From contig NZ_QXNY01000004.1 in assembly GCF_003572205.1 (NCBI RefSeq), positions 548 to 64,547 on the forward strand: a DNA stretch of 64,000 nt. The letters are read 5' to 3'. This document shows, piece after piece, positions 45,142 through 53,753 of the stretch. The first letter of the stretch is position 1, and each line of letters opens with the position of its first letter. The notes beneath the pieces were generated by a model that was not told where the DNA came from, made no database searches, and saw only the letters and a list, made by a program, of their open reading frames with translations. The stretch is from Algihabitans albus (lineage in GTDB: Bacteria > Pseudomonadota > Alphaproteobacteria > Kiloniellales > DSM-21159). The position numbers and the translations under genes were made by a program.

Positions 45142-47273
45142 AGGCCTGGTGGTCCGCATCCGAACTGGCGGCGGCCACTCTGCCGGGACTGCCGGGGACA
45201 CGAAGAAAAGTCGCTGAACGCGCAGAGCGTGACGGCTGGACCAAGCGCGAGACAGTGGGGAACGGCGGCACCACTCACGAGTATCACGTCGCCAGCTTGC
45301 CGGAAGCGGCGCGGGTGGCGCTGGCGCTGCGGGCGCAGGCGGCGCCGGGAGAGGCCGAGCTGCTGGCGGAGGCGGCGGAGACGGGCGGCGGGCAGCGGGG
45401 CAAGGCCGAGGCGCAGGCCTGGGCGGTGCAGCGCTGCGCGCGGCTTTGCCGGGAGGCCGGTCTGTCGGCGCGGGCCGGGCGGCCGGCCTTCGTGGCGGCC
45501 TATGGCGTGGGTCAGTTGAGCGCGCCGGACTGGGTGCGCGCCGCGCTGCCGACGATCTCGGCAAAGAGCCTGGAGCGCTGGAGCGCGAAGGCGAAGGCGG
45601 CCGGCGCGGCCGGGCTGGCGGACAGACGCGGGCGGCACCGCAAGGGCGCCGGGCGGATCGACCGCGACCCCGAGATGGTGCGCCTGATCGAAGGGCTGCT
45701 GTCGGCGAATCCGCACGCCAGCTCCAAGCACGTCATGCGGGCGTTGCGCGCCCGTTACAACGGCGAAACGCCGCCTTATCGCACGGTGCAGCGCTGGCTG
45801 CAGAGCTGGCGCGAGGCCGAAATCCAGCTGCACGCCCATGTCAGCGACCCGGACGGCCATCGTAGCCGCCTCGGATCGGCGATGGGCGCCGCCTCGGCGG
45901 GTATCAGCCGGGTCAACCAGCTTTGGGAACTCGACTCCACCCCGACCGACGTGGTGCTGGCGGACGGGCGGCGCCACGCGGTCCTCGGGGTGATCGATGT
46001 CTATTCCCGGCGCATGCTCTTCCAGGTGGCGCGGACCTCGACGGCGGCGGCGGTGCTTGCCCTGCTGCGGCGCGCGATCCTGGAATGGGGCGTCCCCGAG
46101 ATCGTGAAAACCGACAATGGGGCGGACTACGCGTCTCGGGCGGTCGGCGCGGCCCTGGCCGCGCTGCAGGTGGATCACGATCTCTGTCAGCCCTTCCGGC
46201 CAGACCTCAAGCCATTCATCGAGCGGGGCCTGGGTACGATGTCCCGCGACCTGGTGGAGCTGCTGCCGGGCTACGTCGGCCACGACGTGGCGGAGCGGGA
46301 GGCGATCCGCAACCGCGTATCCTTCGCCAGGCGCTTGATGGACGGGCGCGGCACGCCCCGCGAAGAGAACACGCCGGCCGAGGCGCCCGAGCTGACGCCG
46401 GCCGAGTTCCAGGGCTTCTTGGATCGCTGGTGTAGCCATCTCTACGCCCACGACCCGCACGGCGGGCTGAACAAGAAGTCGCCGACGCAGCAAGCGGCCT
46501 CCTGCCGCGCGCCGCGGCGACGCGTCGAGAACGCCGAGGCGTTGGCGATCTTGCTGTCCGAGCTGCCAAGCAACGACGGCTGGCGCATCGTCCAAAAGAA
46601 GGGGATCTCCGTCGAGGGCCGCTTCTACATCGCGCCTGAGCTGGGGGCCTGGATCGGGCGGCGAGTGCGGTTGCGCATGGACGATGCCGACGCGGGCCGG
46701 GTGTGGGTGTTCGATCCCGACGAGACCTTCCTTTGCATTGCTGAAGCACCGGAGCTGACGGGCGTCGATCGCGCGGCGCTGGCCGCCGCAACCAAGGCGG
46801 TGCAGCGGCAACATCTGCGCGAGGGACGCGCCAGGCTCCGCGCGGCCGAGAAGGCTGCTCAAGTCGACGATATCGCCCAAGAGATCCTGGCGCTGGCGGA
46901 GAAAGAGCACGGCAACATCGTGGCGCTTGAGGGTCGCGGTACCGGTTACCGCACTGAAGCCTTGAACGCCGCTGCCGAGGCAGCGGCGGCCGGCCCGAGA
47001 CAGGGCACGGCACCCGATCTCACGGACGAAGAGAAGGCCGCGGCCGACGCGCTCTTCGAGGAGCTGGAGCGCGGCGGCAAGCCTGCCTCGGCCGAGCTTC
47101 ACAGCCTCGACGGCCGCCCCTTCTTCGCAACCGACGAGGACTTTCTGCGCTGGGTATTGGCGCACCCGGATCAAGTGACAGCGGAAGACCGCAGCTACGC
47201 CGAAGAGCTGCTCAAGCGGCCAGCGATGCGGCTGCTGCTCGACCTCGACGACGAAGCCCGCGCGGCGGGCTGA
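45138..47273 (+). CDS. Mu-type DDE transposase A
   Basis: The 711-residue protein starts MKAWWSASELAAATLPGLPG, a Mu-type N-terminal DNA-binding domain. It has further HTH domains (SAKSLERWSAKAKAAG, SSKHVMRALRARYNGETPPY) and an RNase H-like catalytic core with Asp266 (LWELDSTP), Asp326 (VKTDNGADY) and Glu362 (PFIERGLGT). A Mu C-terminal beta-barrel follows (RVRLRMDDADAGRVWVFDPD). It cuts and joins phage ends for integration and replicative transposition. The D-to-E spacing is 35, shorter than in MuA. It is followed by its ATPase partner. Confidence 0.93.
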   Translation: MKAWWSASELAAATLPGLPGTRRKVAERAERDGWTKRETVGNGGTTHEYHVASLPEAARVALALRAQAAPGEAELLAEAAETGGGQRGKAEAQAWAVQRCARLCREAGLSARAGRPAFVAAYGVGQLSAPDWVRAALPTISAKSLERWSAKAKAAGAAGLADRRGRHRKGAGRIDRDPEMVRLIEGLLSANPHASSKHVMRALRARYNGETPPYRTVQRWLQSWREAEIQLHAHVSDPDGHRSRLGSAMGAASAGISRVNQLWELDSTPTDVVLADGRRHAVLGVIDVYSRRMLFQVARTSTAAAVLALLRRAILEWGVPEIVKTDNGADYASRAVGAALAALQVDHDLCQPFRPDLKPFIERGLGTMSRDLVELLPGYVGHDVAEREAIRNRVSFARRLMDGRGTPREENTPAEAPELTPAEFQGFLDRWCSHLYAHDPHGGLNKKSPTQQAASCRAPRRRVENAEALAILLSELPSNDGWRIVQKKGISVEGRFYIAPELGAWIGRRVRLRMDDADAGRVWVFDPDETFLCIAEAPELTGVDRAALAAATKAVQRQHLREGRARLRAAEKAAQVDDIAQEILALAEKEHGNIVALEGRGTGYRTEALNAAAEAAAAGPRQGTAPDLTDEEKAAADALFEELERGGKPASAELHSLDGRPFFATDEDFLRWVLAHPDQVTAEDRSYAEELLKRPAMRLLLDLDDEARAAG

Positions 47274-47337
47274 GAGGGCCGGCGCTGCCGGTTCACACAG
47301 GCGGCCCGAGACGGGGCCAGAGGAAAAGGAGACGCGG

Positions 47338-48063
47338 ATGCGCAATCGTTTCGTCAAGACGGCCAACGTGCGGCGGTTCCTGGGCGCCGTCCAGTCACTG
47401 GACGATCGCGGGGCGCCTGAGGCCAGCCTGGTGCTGGCAACCGGCGACGCAGGCTATGGGAAGAGCCGCTGCGGCGTCTGGTTCGCGACGACGCAGGATG
47501 CAGCGCACGTCCGGGTGCATGCGGCCTCGACGCCGAACTGGCTCCTGACCGACATCGTCCGGCAGCTGGGCGAGGCCAAGCCGGCGCGTTCCTCGGAAAA
47601 GCTATTCGGACAAGCGGTCGCGATCCTGGCGCCGCATCCCCGGCCGATCGTGGTCGACGAGGTGGAGCATGCGTTGCGCGATCTCACGGTGATCGAGACG
47701 ATTCGCGATCTCTCCGACGCCTGCGAGATCCCGGTCATCCTGATCGGGCGCGAGCATGTGGTCGGGCGTCTGAAGCGGGAGCGGCAGATCTGGACTCGCA
47801 TCCACGCCCGCGCGGAGTTCGGCCCGGCTACGGAAGAGGACGTGAAGCTGTGCGCCGAGGAGCTGTGCGAGGTGCCGCTCCAGCCGGAGGTTGTCGCCCG
47901 AATCTGGCAGGAGTCGGAAGGCCATATCCGCGAGGTGGTCAAGGCGCTGAAGACCGCCGAACGGGTCGGATTGCGCCACCGGGGCAAGGCGGTGACGGCC
48001 GCCATGGTCGCCGATCGGCCGCTGTGCCAGGACCACCAACGCCTCAGCCGGAAGGCCGCGTGA
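47338..48063 (+). CDS. Transposition ATPase B (MuB-like AAA+)
   Basis: The 241-residue protein has Walker A GDAGYGKS (residues 36-43), Walker B PIVVDEVEH, and the AAA segment VILIGREHVVGRLKRERQIW. It corresponds to the target-selection ATPase that forms filaments on target DNA and stimulates the transposase. It starts about 64 bases after the transposase stop. Its own stop overlaps the next start (TGATG). Confidence 0.92.
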   Translation: MRNRFVKTANVRRFLGAVQSLDDRGAPEASLVLATGDAGYGKSRCGVWFATTQDAAHVRVHAASTPNWLLTDIVRQLGEAKPARSSEKLFGQAVAILAPHPRPIVVDEVEHALRDLTVIETIRDLSDACEIPVILIGREHVVGRLKRERQIWTRIHARAEFGPATEEDVKLCAEELCEVPLQPEVVARIWQESEGHIREVVKALKTAERVGLRHRGKAVTAAMVADRPLCQDHQRLSRKAA

Positions 48064-48662
48064 TGACGGAGCGGCTGACACGGTCCACGCGGGTGCTGCG
48101 GGCGCTGCCGGACCAGGGCCGGTGCGTCACGGTCCCGGATCTGGCCGAGGAGCTGACCATGCCGCGCAAGGAGGTCTCGAAAGCCCTCGTCGTCCTGCAC
48201 GAGCGCGGTCTCGCCAAGCGACAGCGCCCCGGCTGCTATCTCGTCACCGAGGCCGGGATGCTAGCGCGCCGCAATGGCGAAGCCATCGCTTCGGGGCCGC
48301 GCTCGGCTCACACGGGTCGGCGCAATGCCAATGCCCAGCCGACGCTGCGGGACAAGGCTTGGCGCGCGATGCGCTCGCTGGACAAGTTCACCCTGGGCGA
48401 TCTGATCGAGCTGACGGGCGGCGGCGGGCGCGATCCCGAGAGCAACCTGCGGCGCTACCTACGCGGTCTGAAGGCGGCCGGCTACCTGGCGGAGCTGCGG
48501 TTTCGCGAGCCGGGGACTGCGCCCAGCAGTCCCGGCGCCAAGCGCTACAGGCTCATCAAGAACAGCGGGCCGCTGCCGCCGCGGATCAGCCAGAAGCGCG
48601 ACGATCTCTACGATCCTAACACGGGCGAATCTCACCCGCTGACCGGAGGCTCGGCATCATGA
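48063..48662 (+). CDS. Phage early protein with winged helix
   Basis: The 199-residue protein has an N-terminal winged helix-turn-helix (VTVPDLAEELTMPRKEVSKA, then LVVLHERGLAKRQRPGCYLV). A second similar helical module follows (AWRAMRSLDKFTLGDLIELT, then NLRRYLRGLKAAGYLAELR). This layout recalls early regulatory proteins of B3-like phages. The function is not known. It starts within the ATPase B stop codon. Confidence 0.7.
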   Translation: MTERLTRSTRVLRALPDQGRCVTVPDLAEELTMPRKEVSKALVVLHERGLAKRQRPGCYLVTEAGMLARRNGEAIASGPRSAHTGRRNANAQPTLRDKAWRAMRSLDKFTLGDLIELTGGGGRDPESNLRRYLRGLKAAGYLAELRFREPGTAPSSPGAKRYRLIKNSGPLPPRISQKRDDLYDPNTGESHPLTGGSAS

Positions 48663-49030
48663 GCCGCCATCTCGAAAGCTGCCAAGAGGCGTGGAACGGC
48701 GAGGCCCCCGATTGGGTGCTGGCCCTGGCACGGGCCTGCGACGAGCTGGGCGGTCACCGCCAGGCCGGCGAGACCTGCGGCATCAGCCGCGCGACCGTCT
48801 CCATGCTGATGCGCAACGCCTACGACCGTGATGCTCGGCAGATCGAACAGCGCGTCCGTGGCCGCTTACTCGACGCAGCGGTCGACTGTCCGGTGCTCGG
48901 TGAGCTGCGCCGCGACCGTTGCCTCGAACACCAGGGGCGGCGTCTGGGCGACCTGGGGTCGTCGCCGATGAACGTCCAGCTCTATCGGGCCTGCCAAACC
49001 TGCAGTCACAACCTCAGGAGACAGCCATGA
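48659..49030 (+). CDS. Phage early protein with HTH and Cys-containing tail
   Basis: The 123-residue protein has LACDELGG-like segment DELGGHRQAGETCGISRATV then SMLMRN, a helix-turn-helix. A Cys-containing C-terminus follows (CPVLGELRRDRCLEHQGRRL, RACQTCSHNLRRQP) whose CxxC resembles half of a zinc site. It starts 4 bases before the preceding stop (ATGA), and the next gene overlaps its stop in turn. It is probably a small regulatory protein. Confidence 0.7.
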   Translation: MSRHLESCQEAWNGEAPDWVLALARACDELGGHRQAGETCGISRATVSMLMRNAYDRDARQIEQRVRGRLLDAAVDCPVLGELRRDRCLEHQGRRLGDLGSSPMNVQLYRACQTCSHNLRRQP

Positions 49031-49392
49031 AAGCGGTGAAGAGGATCGACGAGACGACGGACCTGTCGGAGCTGGTCTGCGACCAGGGCCTTCTGCGGGC
49101 CTGGTGCTGGCGAAGCGGCGAGATCGAGTTCGGGCCGGCGGTCCCGGAGGGTGCGATGGCGCTGGGCGCCGGCAAACCGGAGACCTTCTACGCCGGGATC
49201 GAAGCCGGGGCGCGTCGCGCCCTTGACGGCGAGACGCTGCTGCTGCCGGGCGTGCCGGAAGCGGTGTCGGAGAAGTCGGCGCAGCTGGCGGTCGTCGGTT
49301 GGCTCGCCTGGCGCTCGGGAGACCGGGTCAGGGCGACGCAGATCGCGGCCGAGCGGCTGGCGCTGCAGCAGGCAGGAGGCGCGCCATGCTGA
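49027..49392 (+). CDS. Phage hypothetical protein
   Basis: The 121-residue product begins MKAVKRIDETTDLSELVCDQ and contains LRAWCWRSGEIEFGPAVPEG. No domain is recognised. It overlaps the previous gene (ATGA) and, by 7 bases, the next gene, which supports translation in a coupled early operon. Confidence 0.65.
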   Translation: MKAVKRIDETTDLSELVCDQGLLRAWCWRSGEIEFGPAVPEGAMALGAGKPETFYAGIEAGARRALDGETLLLPGVPEAVSEKSAQLAVVGWLAWRSGDRVRATQIAAERLALQQAGGAPC

Positions 49393-49820
49393 GCGGGGAG
49401 TTCATGGCAGGCCTGCAGCAGGTCTCCGCGCAGCTGCGCGAAGAGAAGCGCATCGACCAGCCCTGGCCGTTTCTCGACTGGCTGTCCGACATCAAGGACC
49501 GAACCCTCGCGCTGCAGGGGGCCGTCTTCCTGGCGCCGGGCACGGCGTTGCCGGGGATCGAACTCTGCAAGCACGTCACGGCGCTGCGCCTGGCCATCGC
49601 CCAGGACCGCATGGGCCTGGGCGAGTGGGCCGAGGAGATCCAGCGCCTCGCCGAGCTGGCCCCGGCCATTGCGGCGCTGGAGCAGCTGCCGCTGCGCCGG
49701 CCTGAGACGGGCGCCGAGGTGATCGACCTGGACGCCTGGCGCAGCCGGGGCGACGGACGGCGGTACCTGCGGGCCGTGGGCTTGCGGACGGATCGGCCAT
49801 CGCCGGACGGTGCGGCATGA
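49386..49820 (+). CDS. Phage hypothetical protein
   Basis: The 144-residue protein (MLSGEFMAGLQQVSAQLREE, KRIDQPWPFLDWLSDIKDRT) is mostly helical. It ends with VIDLDAWRSRGDGRRYLRAV, a tail of a kind I associate with small Mu-like early proteins. The function is not known. The start overlaps the previous gene, and the stop overlaps a tiny ORF at 49817. Confidence 0.65.
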   Translation: MLSGEFMAGLQQVSAQLREEKRIDQPWPFLDWLSDIKDRTLALQGAVFLAPGTALPGIELCKHVTALRLAIAQDRMGLGEWAEEIQRLAELAPAIAALEQLPLRRPETGAEVIDLDAWRSRGDGRRYLRAVGLRTDRPSPDGAA

Positions 49821-49894
49821 GACGTCGGCGAATCTGTCCCCGCCTGCTGCGCCAACAGTGGCGCTGGCTTGTGACCATCCTCAAGAGGAGCTGA
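49817..49894 (+). CDS. Possible 25-residue Arg-rich peptide
   Basis: ATG 49817 overlaps the previous stop (ATGA). The frame encodes MRRRRICPRLLRQQWRWLVT and five more residues, basic with Trp and Leu. The stop lies 5 bases before the GTG of the DUF3164 gene. It may be translated or simply link the two genes. Confidence 0.3.
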   Translation: MRRRRICPRLLRQQWRWLVTILKRS

Positions 49895-49898
49895 GAAA

Positions 49899-50567
49899 GT
49901 GACCGATCACGAGACGACGCCGGCGCCGAGGTACAGCCTGCCGACCCCCAGGGTCGCGGCGCCGGAAGGCTACGTCCAGGACGCCAAGGGGCGGCTGGTG
50001 CCGGAGCAACAGGTCAAGGGCGCCGAGGCGCTGGAAGACCAGACGGTGCGGATCATCATGGCCTACGCCGTCGAGCTGGCCAATCAGATCGACCGCTTCT
50101 ACCACCACACGCAGCTGGATTTGCAGACCTTCCTGCTGGCCCTGGCCGACCAGTACGGCGCGAGCAAGCGCGGCGCCGAAGGCAAGGGAAACGTCACGCT
50201 GACCAGCTACGACGGGCTGCTCAAGGTTCAGTTCGCGGTCGCCGACCGGCTGGTCTTCGGCCCGTCGCTACAGGTCGCAAAGAGCCTCTTCGACGAGTGC
50301 GTCGGCGAGTGGTCGGCAGATGCCCGGCCGGAGCTGCGGGCGATCATCGCCGACGCCTTCCAGACCGACAAGGAAGGTTCGGTGAACCGGGAAGCCGTGC
50401 TGCGGCTGCTGCGTCTCGAAATCGACGATCTGCGGTGGGAGCAAGCGCAGGCCGCGATCCGCGACGCTATCCGCGTGATCGGCACCAAGCGCTACGTCCG
50501 ATTCTACAGCCGCGAGCGGCCGGACGCGCCCTGGCAGCCGATCCCCATCGACCTATCCGCCAGCTGA
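49899..50567 (+). CDS. DUF3164 family phage protein
   Basis: The 222-residue protein starts at GTG 49899. It matches the DUF3164 pattern common in Mu-like phage early regions: APEGYVQDAKGRLVPEQQVK, then RFYHHTQLDLQTFLLALADQ, YGASKRGAEGKGNVTLTSYD and IIADAFQTDKEGSVNREAVL, ending with IRVIGTKRYVRFYSRER. The biochemical role is not established. It lies in the early block between the transposition genes and GemA. Confidence 0.85.
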   Translation: MTDHETTPAPRYSLPTPRVAAPEGYVQDAKGRLVPEQQVKGAEALEDQTVRIIMAYAVELANQIDRFYHHTQLDLQTFLLALADQYGASKRGAEGKGNVTLTSYDGLLKVQFAVADRLVFGPSLQVAKSLFDECVGEWSADARPELRAIIADAFQTDKEGSVNREAVLRLLRLEIDDLRWEQAQAAIRDAIRVIGTKRYVRFYSRERPDAPWQPIPIDLSAS

Positions 50568-50578
50568 GGGAGGACATC

Positions 50579-50872
50579 ATGACCCCGCAAGCACTTATCG
50601 ACTTCCGCATGGCAGCCGAGAACCAGGAGACCGTGACCCTGCGGGCGCGCGACGCCTGGTGGATGGCGGAGATCCTGTCGGACGCCGTTCAACTCTCCGA
50701 GATGCTGGAGGAAATCGGTGGCCCCAGCGCTGTCGAGGTCGAGCGCAGCGACCAAGCCGCCGAGGGCGTCACGGACGCCGAGGTATTTCACGACTTCCTG
50801 GTGGGACTGCACGCCACGGTCGGTGACGCCAAAGCCTACTTCGCGAAGCGGCTGGCCGCCGCGGAGGGCTGA
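50579..50872 (+). CDS. Phage hypothetical protein
   Basis: The 97-residue protein (MTPQALIDFRMAAENQETVT, DAWWMAEILSDAVQLSEMLE) is acidic and helical, ending with AYFAKRLAAAEG. It follows GGAGG 5 bases before the ATG. No family is recognised. Confidence 0.6.
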   Translation: MTPQALIDFRMAAENQETVTLRARDAWWMAEILSDAVQLSEMLEEIGGPSAVEVERSDQAAEGVTDAEVFHDFLVGLHATVGDAKAYFAKRLAAAEG

Positions 50873-50875
50873 GAG

Positions 50876-51124
50876 ATGGCGCAGCTTTGGTACGGAGACG
50901 ATCCGGCGAGCGAATATGTGGTCGAGCTGTTCGACCGCGTGGAGGTCCGGCTGGGCGACGGCATGGTGGCCGAGGGCCTCGTCAAGAAGATCCATCCGCG
51001 CCGCCGCGAGGTCTCGGTCAGGTACGAAGACCACATCGACGCCTATCGCACCACCTCCAACCCGCGCCGCAAGACGGTGCGCGTGCCTGTGACGGCGGTC
51101 GACCTGATCGCGCGGGACGGCTGA
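50876..51124 (+). CDS. Small phage protein, SH3-like beta barrel predicted
   Basis: The 82-residue protein (MAQLWYGDDPASEYVVELFD, RVEVRLGDGMVAEGLVKKIH, EVSVRYEDHIDAYRTTSN) has alternating short strands like an SH3- or KOW-type barrel. This is inference from pattern only. It is tightly packed between neighbours, with 3 bases upstream and 4 downstream. Confidence 0.6.
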   Translation: MAQLWYGDDPASEYVVELFDRVEVRLGDGMVAEGLVKKIHPRRREVSVRYEDHIDAYRTTSNPRRKTVRVPVTAVDLIARDG

Positions 51125-51128
51125 GACG

Positions 51129-51779
51129 ATGACCCTCGCGCCCGCCGTCGATCTCTTCGGGCAGCCGCTGCCGGCCGCGCCGGTACCGCGCCGAAAGCGG
51201 CCGCTGGCGCCGCCGCCCCCGCGGGTGCCTGGCGGCTACGGCTGCCTGCTGCTGGACCTGCCGTGGCAATTCGCGCTGCGCTCCGAGGAAGGCGAAGAGA
51301 AGGCGCCGCAAGCGCACTACGACTGCTGGACCACCGAGGAGCTGGCCACCGTTTGGAAGGAACACCTCGGGATCGACTGGCTAACCGCGCCGGACTGCGG
51401 CGCAGTCTTCTGGGCAACCTTCCCGATGCTGCCGGACGCGCTGGAGGTGATTGAGGCTTGGGGCTTCGCCTACTCGACTGGCGGCAGCTGGTTCAAACAA
51501 ACCAAGCATGGCAAGGCCGCCTTCGGCCCCGGCTACCGGCTGCGCACTGCGGCCGAGCCCTTCCTGGTGGCGACGCGCGGGAACCCGCCGCTGAAGGCCC
51601 GGAACGTTCGCAACGCCATCGCCGCCGCGACGCGCGGTCACAGCCGCAAGCCCGATCAAATCTACGCGGTCTGCGAGGCCCTGTTCGAGGGGCCGTACCT
51701 CGAAATCTGCGCCCGCCAGGCGGCGCCGGGCTGGGATGCCTGGGGCGACGAGGTCGGGCTCTTCGAGTGGGAGGAGTGA
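51129..51779 (+). CDS. MT-A70-family adenine methyltransferase
   Basis: The 216-residue protein has the MT-A70 layout: LLLDLPWQFAL (motif at residues 43-46), HYDCWTTEELATVW, GAVFWATFPMLPDALEVIEA, WGFAYSTGGSWFKQTKHGKA, GPGYRLRTAAEPFLVATRG and SRKPDQIYAVCEALFEGPYL. The catalytic tetrad is DLPW instead of the canonical DPPW, a substitution to be checked for activity. In phages such enzymes make N6-methyladenine to evade host restriction. It is cotranscribed with the small early genes. Confidence 0.87.
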   Translation: MTLAPAVDLFGQPLPAAPVPRRKRPLAPPPPRVPGGYGCLLLDLPWQFALRSEEGEEKAPQAHYDCWTTEELATVWKEHLGIDWLTAPDCGAVFWATFPMLPDALEVIEAWGFAYSTGGSWFKQTKHGKAAFGPGYRLRTAAEPFLVATRGNPPLKARNVRNAIAAATRGHSRKPDQIYAVCEALFEGPYLEICARQAAPGWDAWGDEVGLFEWEE

Positions 51780-51782
51780 CCG

Positions 51783-51989
51783 ATGGCCGCGCTGACGCCC
51801 GACGACGCCCTGGCCTTGACGCAGAGCTGTCTGGAGCGGGTGCGCGGGCGGCGGCGGCGGCGGGAGTGGCAGGCGGAGGTGGCGCGGCTGCAGGCGGAGC
51901 GGAAGCTGCCGGAGCTGCGGCGACTGGCGGACGAGGCGGACGCGGAAGAAGCAGCGGCGCCGGGCTGGCGCCGGGACATCGACGGGTGA
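51783..51989 (+). CDS. Small Arg-rich helical phage protein
   Basis: The 68-residue protein MAALTPDDALALTQSCLERV is followed by a basic helix (RGRRRRREWQAEVARLQAER) and an acidic tail. It lies 3 bases after the methyltransferase stop. The function is not known. Confidence 0.5.
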   Translation: MAALTPDDALALTQSCLERVRGRRRRREWQAEVARLQAERKLPELRRLADEADAEEAAAPGWRRDIDG

Positions 51990-52003
51990 AAGGAGAGAGG
52001 ACG

Positions 52004-52237
52004 ATGCAGGACGAACAGCTGCAGGACATGAGCAAAGCGGCCAAGGCAGTGATCGGACAGGCGCACGCCGAATCGCTCTCGGTCTACGGCGAGATCCGGT
52101 CGGACTTCGTGGAGGTCTATCTGGCCGCGACGATCGTCGCGCTGGCGCGGGGCGTCTCGACCGGCTACGCGCGGCTCGGCCTGCAGCCGCAGAGCCTTCC
52201 GGCCAAGCCGGTGCACAAGGCGGTCTCGGAGATCTGA
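52004..52237 (+). CDS. Small phage hypothetical protein
   Basis: The 77-residue protein (MQDEQLQDMSKAAKAVIGQA, FVEVYLAATIVALARGVSTG) follows an AGGAGAG site. It is helical, with one moderately hydrophobic segment. No family is recognised. Confidence 0.55.
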   Translation: MQDEQLQDMSKAAKAVIGQAHAESLSVYGEIRSDFVEVYLAATIVALARGVSTGYARLGLQPQSLPAKPVHKAVSEI

Positions 52238-52239
52238 CG

Positions 52240-52674
52240 ATGTGGGAAGCTGTCGACTATTCCAGCGAACTGCCCGAGCGGCGTCTCAACGGTGTGAGCC
52301 TGGGGGTGTACCAGAGCAAGCAAGGCGGGGCGCCCCGAGTGCACCTCGCGCTGGGCCAAGGCCTGCAGCAGGAACTGGGCTGGCGCGCCGATCAGCGGGT
52401 CGCTCTATTCCTTGGGCGTGACAGTCATGCCGGGCTGCTGCGGGTGGCCCGGGCGGACGCAGGATACACGCTCCACCGCGCCCACAATAAGAGCCGCTCC
52501 ATCACGGTTCAGGTCAGCGCCGAGCGCTTGGGGATTCGAAGGGCGCCCCGCCTGAGTGCGCGCATCGTTCAGCACCGGGTCGAAGAGGGCGCGCTGATCG
52601 TGACCTTGCCGCCCGCTCTGGGTGGTCTGCAGCCCAATTACGCGGCCGAGCGCCTGGAAGCGAGGGCCAGCTGA
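52240..52674 (+). CDS. Phage hypothetical protein, beta-rich
   Basis: The 144-residue protein (MWEAVDYSSELPERRLNGVS, LGVYQSKQGGAPRVHLALGQ, RVALFLGRDSHAGLLRVARA, GALIVTLPPALGGLQPNY) is rich in short strands. Its stop overlaps the start of the DUF5131 gene, so it is probably translated together with it. No family is recognised. Confidence 0.6.
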   Translation: MWEAVDYSSELPERRLNGVSLGVYQSKQGGAPRVHLALGQGLQQELGWRADQRVALFLGRDSHAGLLRVARADAGYTLHRAHNKSRSITVQVSAERLGIRRAPRLSARIVQHRVEEGALIVTLPPALGGLQPNYAAERLEARAS

Positions 52675-53753
52675 TGGGCGACCGATCGTTGATCGAGTGG
52701 ACCGACGCGACCTGGAATCCGGTGACCGGCTGCTGGTGTGTCTCGCCGGGCTGTGCCAAGTGCTACGCCATGAAGCTGGCGGGCGGGCGCCTGCGCAATC
52801 ATCCCAGCCGTGCGGGTCTCACTCAGCCGTCCAAGGCTGGGCCGGTCTGGAACGGCGAGATCCGCGTCAACGAGGAGTGGATGGAGCAGCCGCTGCGGTG
52901 GAGTCGGCCGCGGATGATCTTCACCGTAGCGCACGGCGATCTCTTCTATGAGAAGGTTCCGGTCGCGGTGATCGATCGCGTCCACGCCGTCATGGCGCTA
53001 GCCCCTTGGCACATCTACCAGGTGCTAACCAAGCGCTCCGAGCGTGCCGCCCGATACTACGCGGACCCCGACCTGCCGTCGCGGCTGGCCAGAGAGACGC
53101 AGACTGTCGGCCGCAACCTTGCGCATGGTCACATCGGTCTGTGCCGCAGCCGCTTCCGGCGCGTCGGTGGCAAGCTGGTCCGGCGGCTGCCCCTTCGCAA
53201 CGTTCTGGTCGGCGTCTCCGTCGAAGACCAGGCGCGCGCAAATCAGCGCCTAGAGGACATCGCTCACATCGCGGCCGGGGGGTGGCGCACCTGGGTGAGC
53301 TACGAGCCGGCGCTGGGGCCGGTGGACTGGTCCGGCTACGAGTTCATCTACTGGCTGGTTTCGGGCGGCGAGAGTGGCCCTCACGCGCGGCCGTCGCATC
53401 CCGAGTGGCACCGGGCCGCGCGCGATTGGTGCGCCGCCAACGATATCCCCTACCTGTTCAAGCAGTGGGGCGCGTTCCGTCCCGCAACGGCCGAGGAGCT
53501 GCCGGAGCGATTCGGCCCAGAGTGCGATGCCTTCAAGGTCATCTGCAGCAACGGCTTTGTCGGGGATCTGTCCCTGGAGACGGCATTTCGTCACAAGCCG
53601 GCGCACTGGCCGCAGTGCTTCCCGCGCGGCCCAGAGGGGGACTGCTGCTGCAATCCAATCGAGATGGTCCGCATCGGCAAGAAGGCGGCGGGGAATCTTC
53701 TGGACGGCCGCCAGCACCTAGCTTTCCCGGACGCGCGGGAGCTGGCGGCATGA
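52674..53753 (+). CDS. DUF5131 (phage Gp37/Gp68-like) protein
   Basis: The 359-residue protein starts MGDRSLIEWTDATWNPVTGC. Cysteines 20, 22, 27 and 30 lie in GCWCVSPGCAKCYA, then FTVAHGDLFYEKVPVAVIDR, VLTKRSERAARYYADPDLPS, VGVSVEDQARANQRLEDI, WLVSGGESGPHARPSHPEWH and PYLFKQWGAF. These are the signatures of DUF5131, a family with a radical-SAM-like barrel and Cys cluster. The substrate is unknown. Its place beside an MT-A70 and an ASCH-like gene suggests a nucleic-acid-related role. Confidence 0.87.
   Translation: MGDRSLIEWTDATWNPVTGCWCVSPGCAKCYAMKLAGGRLRNHPSRAGLTQPSKAGPVWNGEIRVNEEWMEQPLRWSRPRMIFTVAHGDLFYEKVPVAVIDRVHAVMALAPWHIYQVLTKRSERAARYYADPDLPSRLARETQTVGRNLAHGHIGLCRSRFRRVGGKLVRRLPLRNVLVGVSVEDQARANQRLEDIAHIAAGGWRTWVSYEPALGPVDWSGYEFIYWLVSGGESGPHARPSHPEWHRAARDWCAANDIPYLFKQWGAFRPATAEELPERFGPECDAFKVICSNGFVGDLSLETAFRHKPAHWPQCFPRGPEGDCCCNPIEMVRIGKKAAGNLLDGRQHLAFPDARELAA

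Noticed and set aside
45033-47366. Long leftward open frame antisense to the transposase
   Set aside because: It is a high-GC shadow: the forward strand encodes a full Mu-type transposase with catalytic residues, and the antisense translation has no domain.
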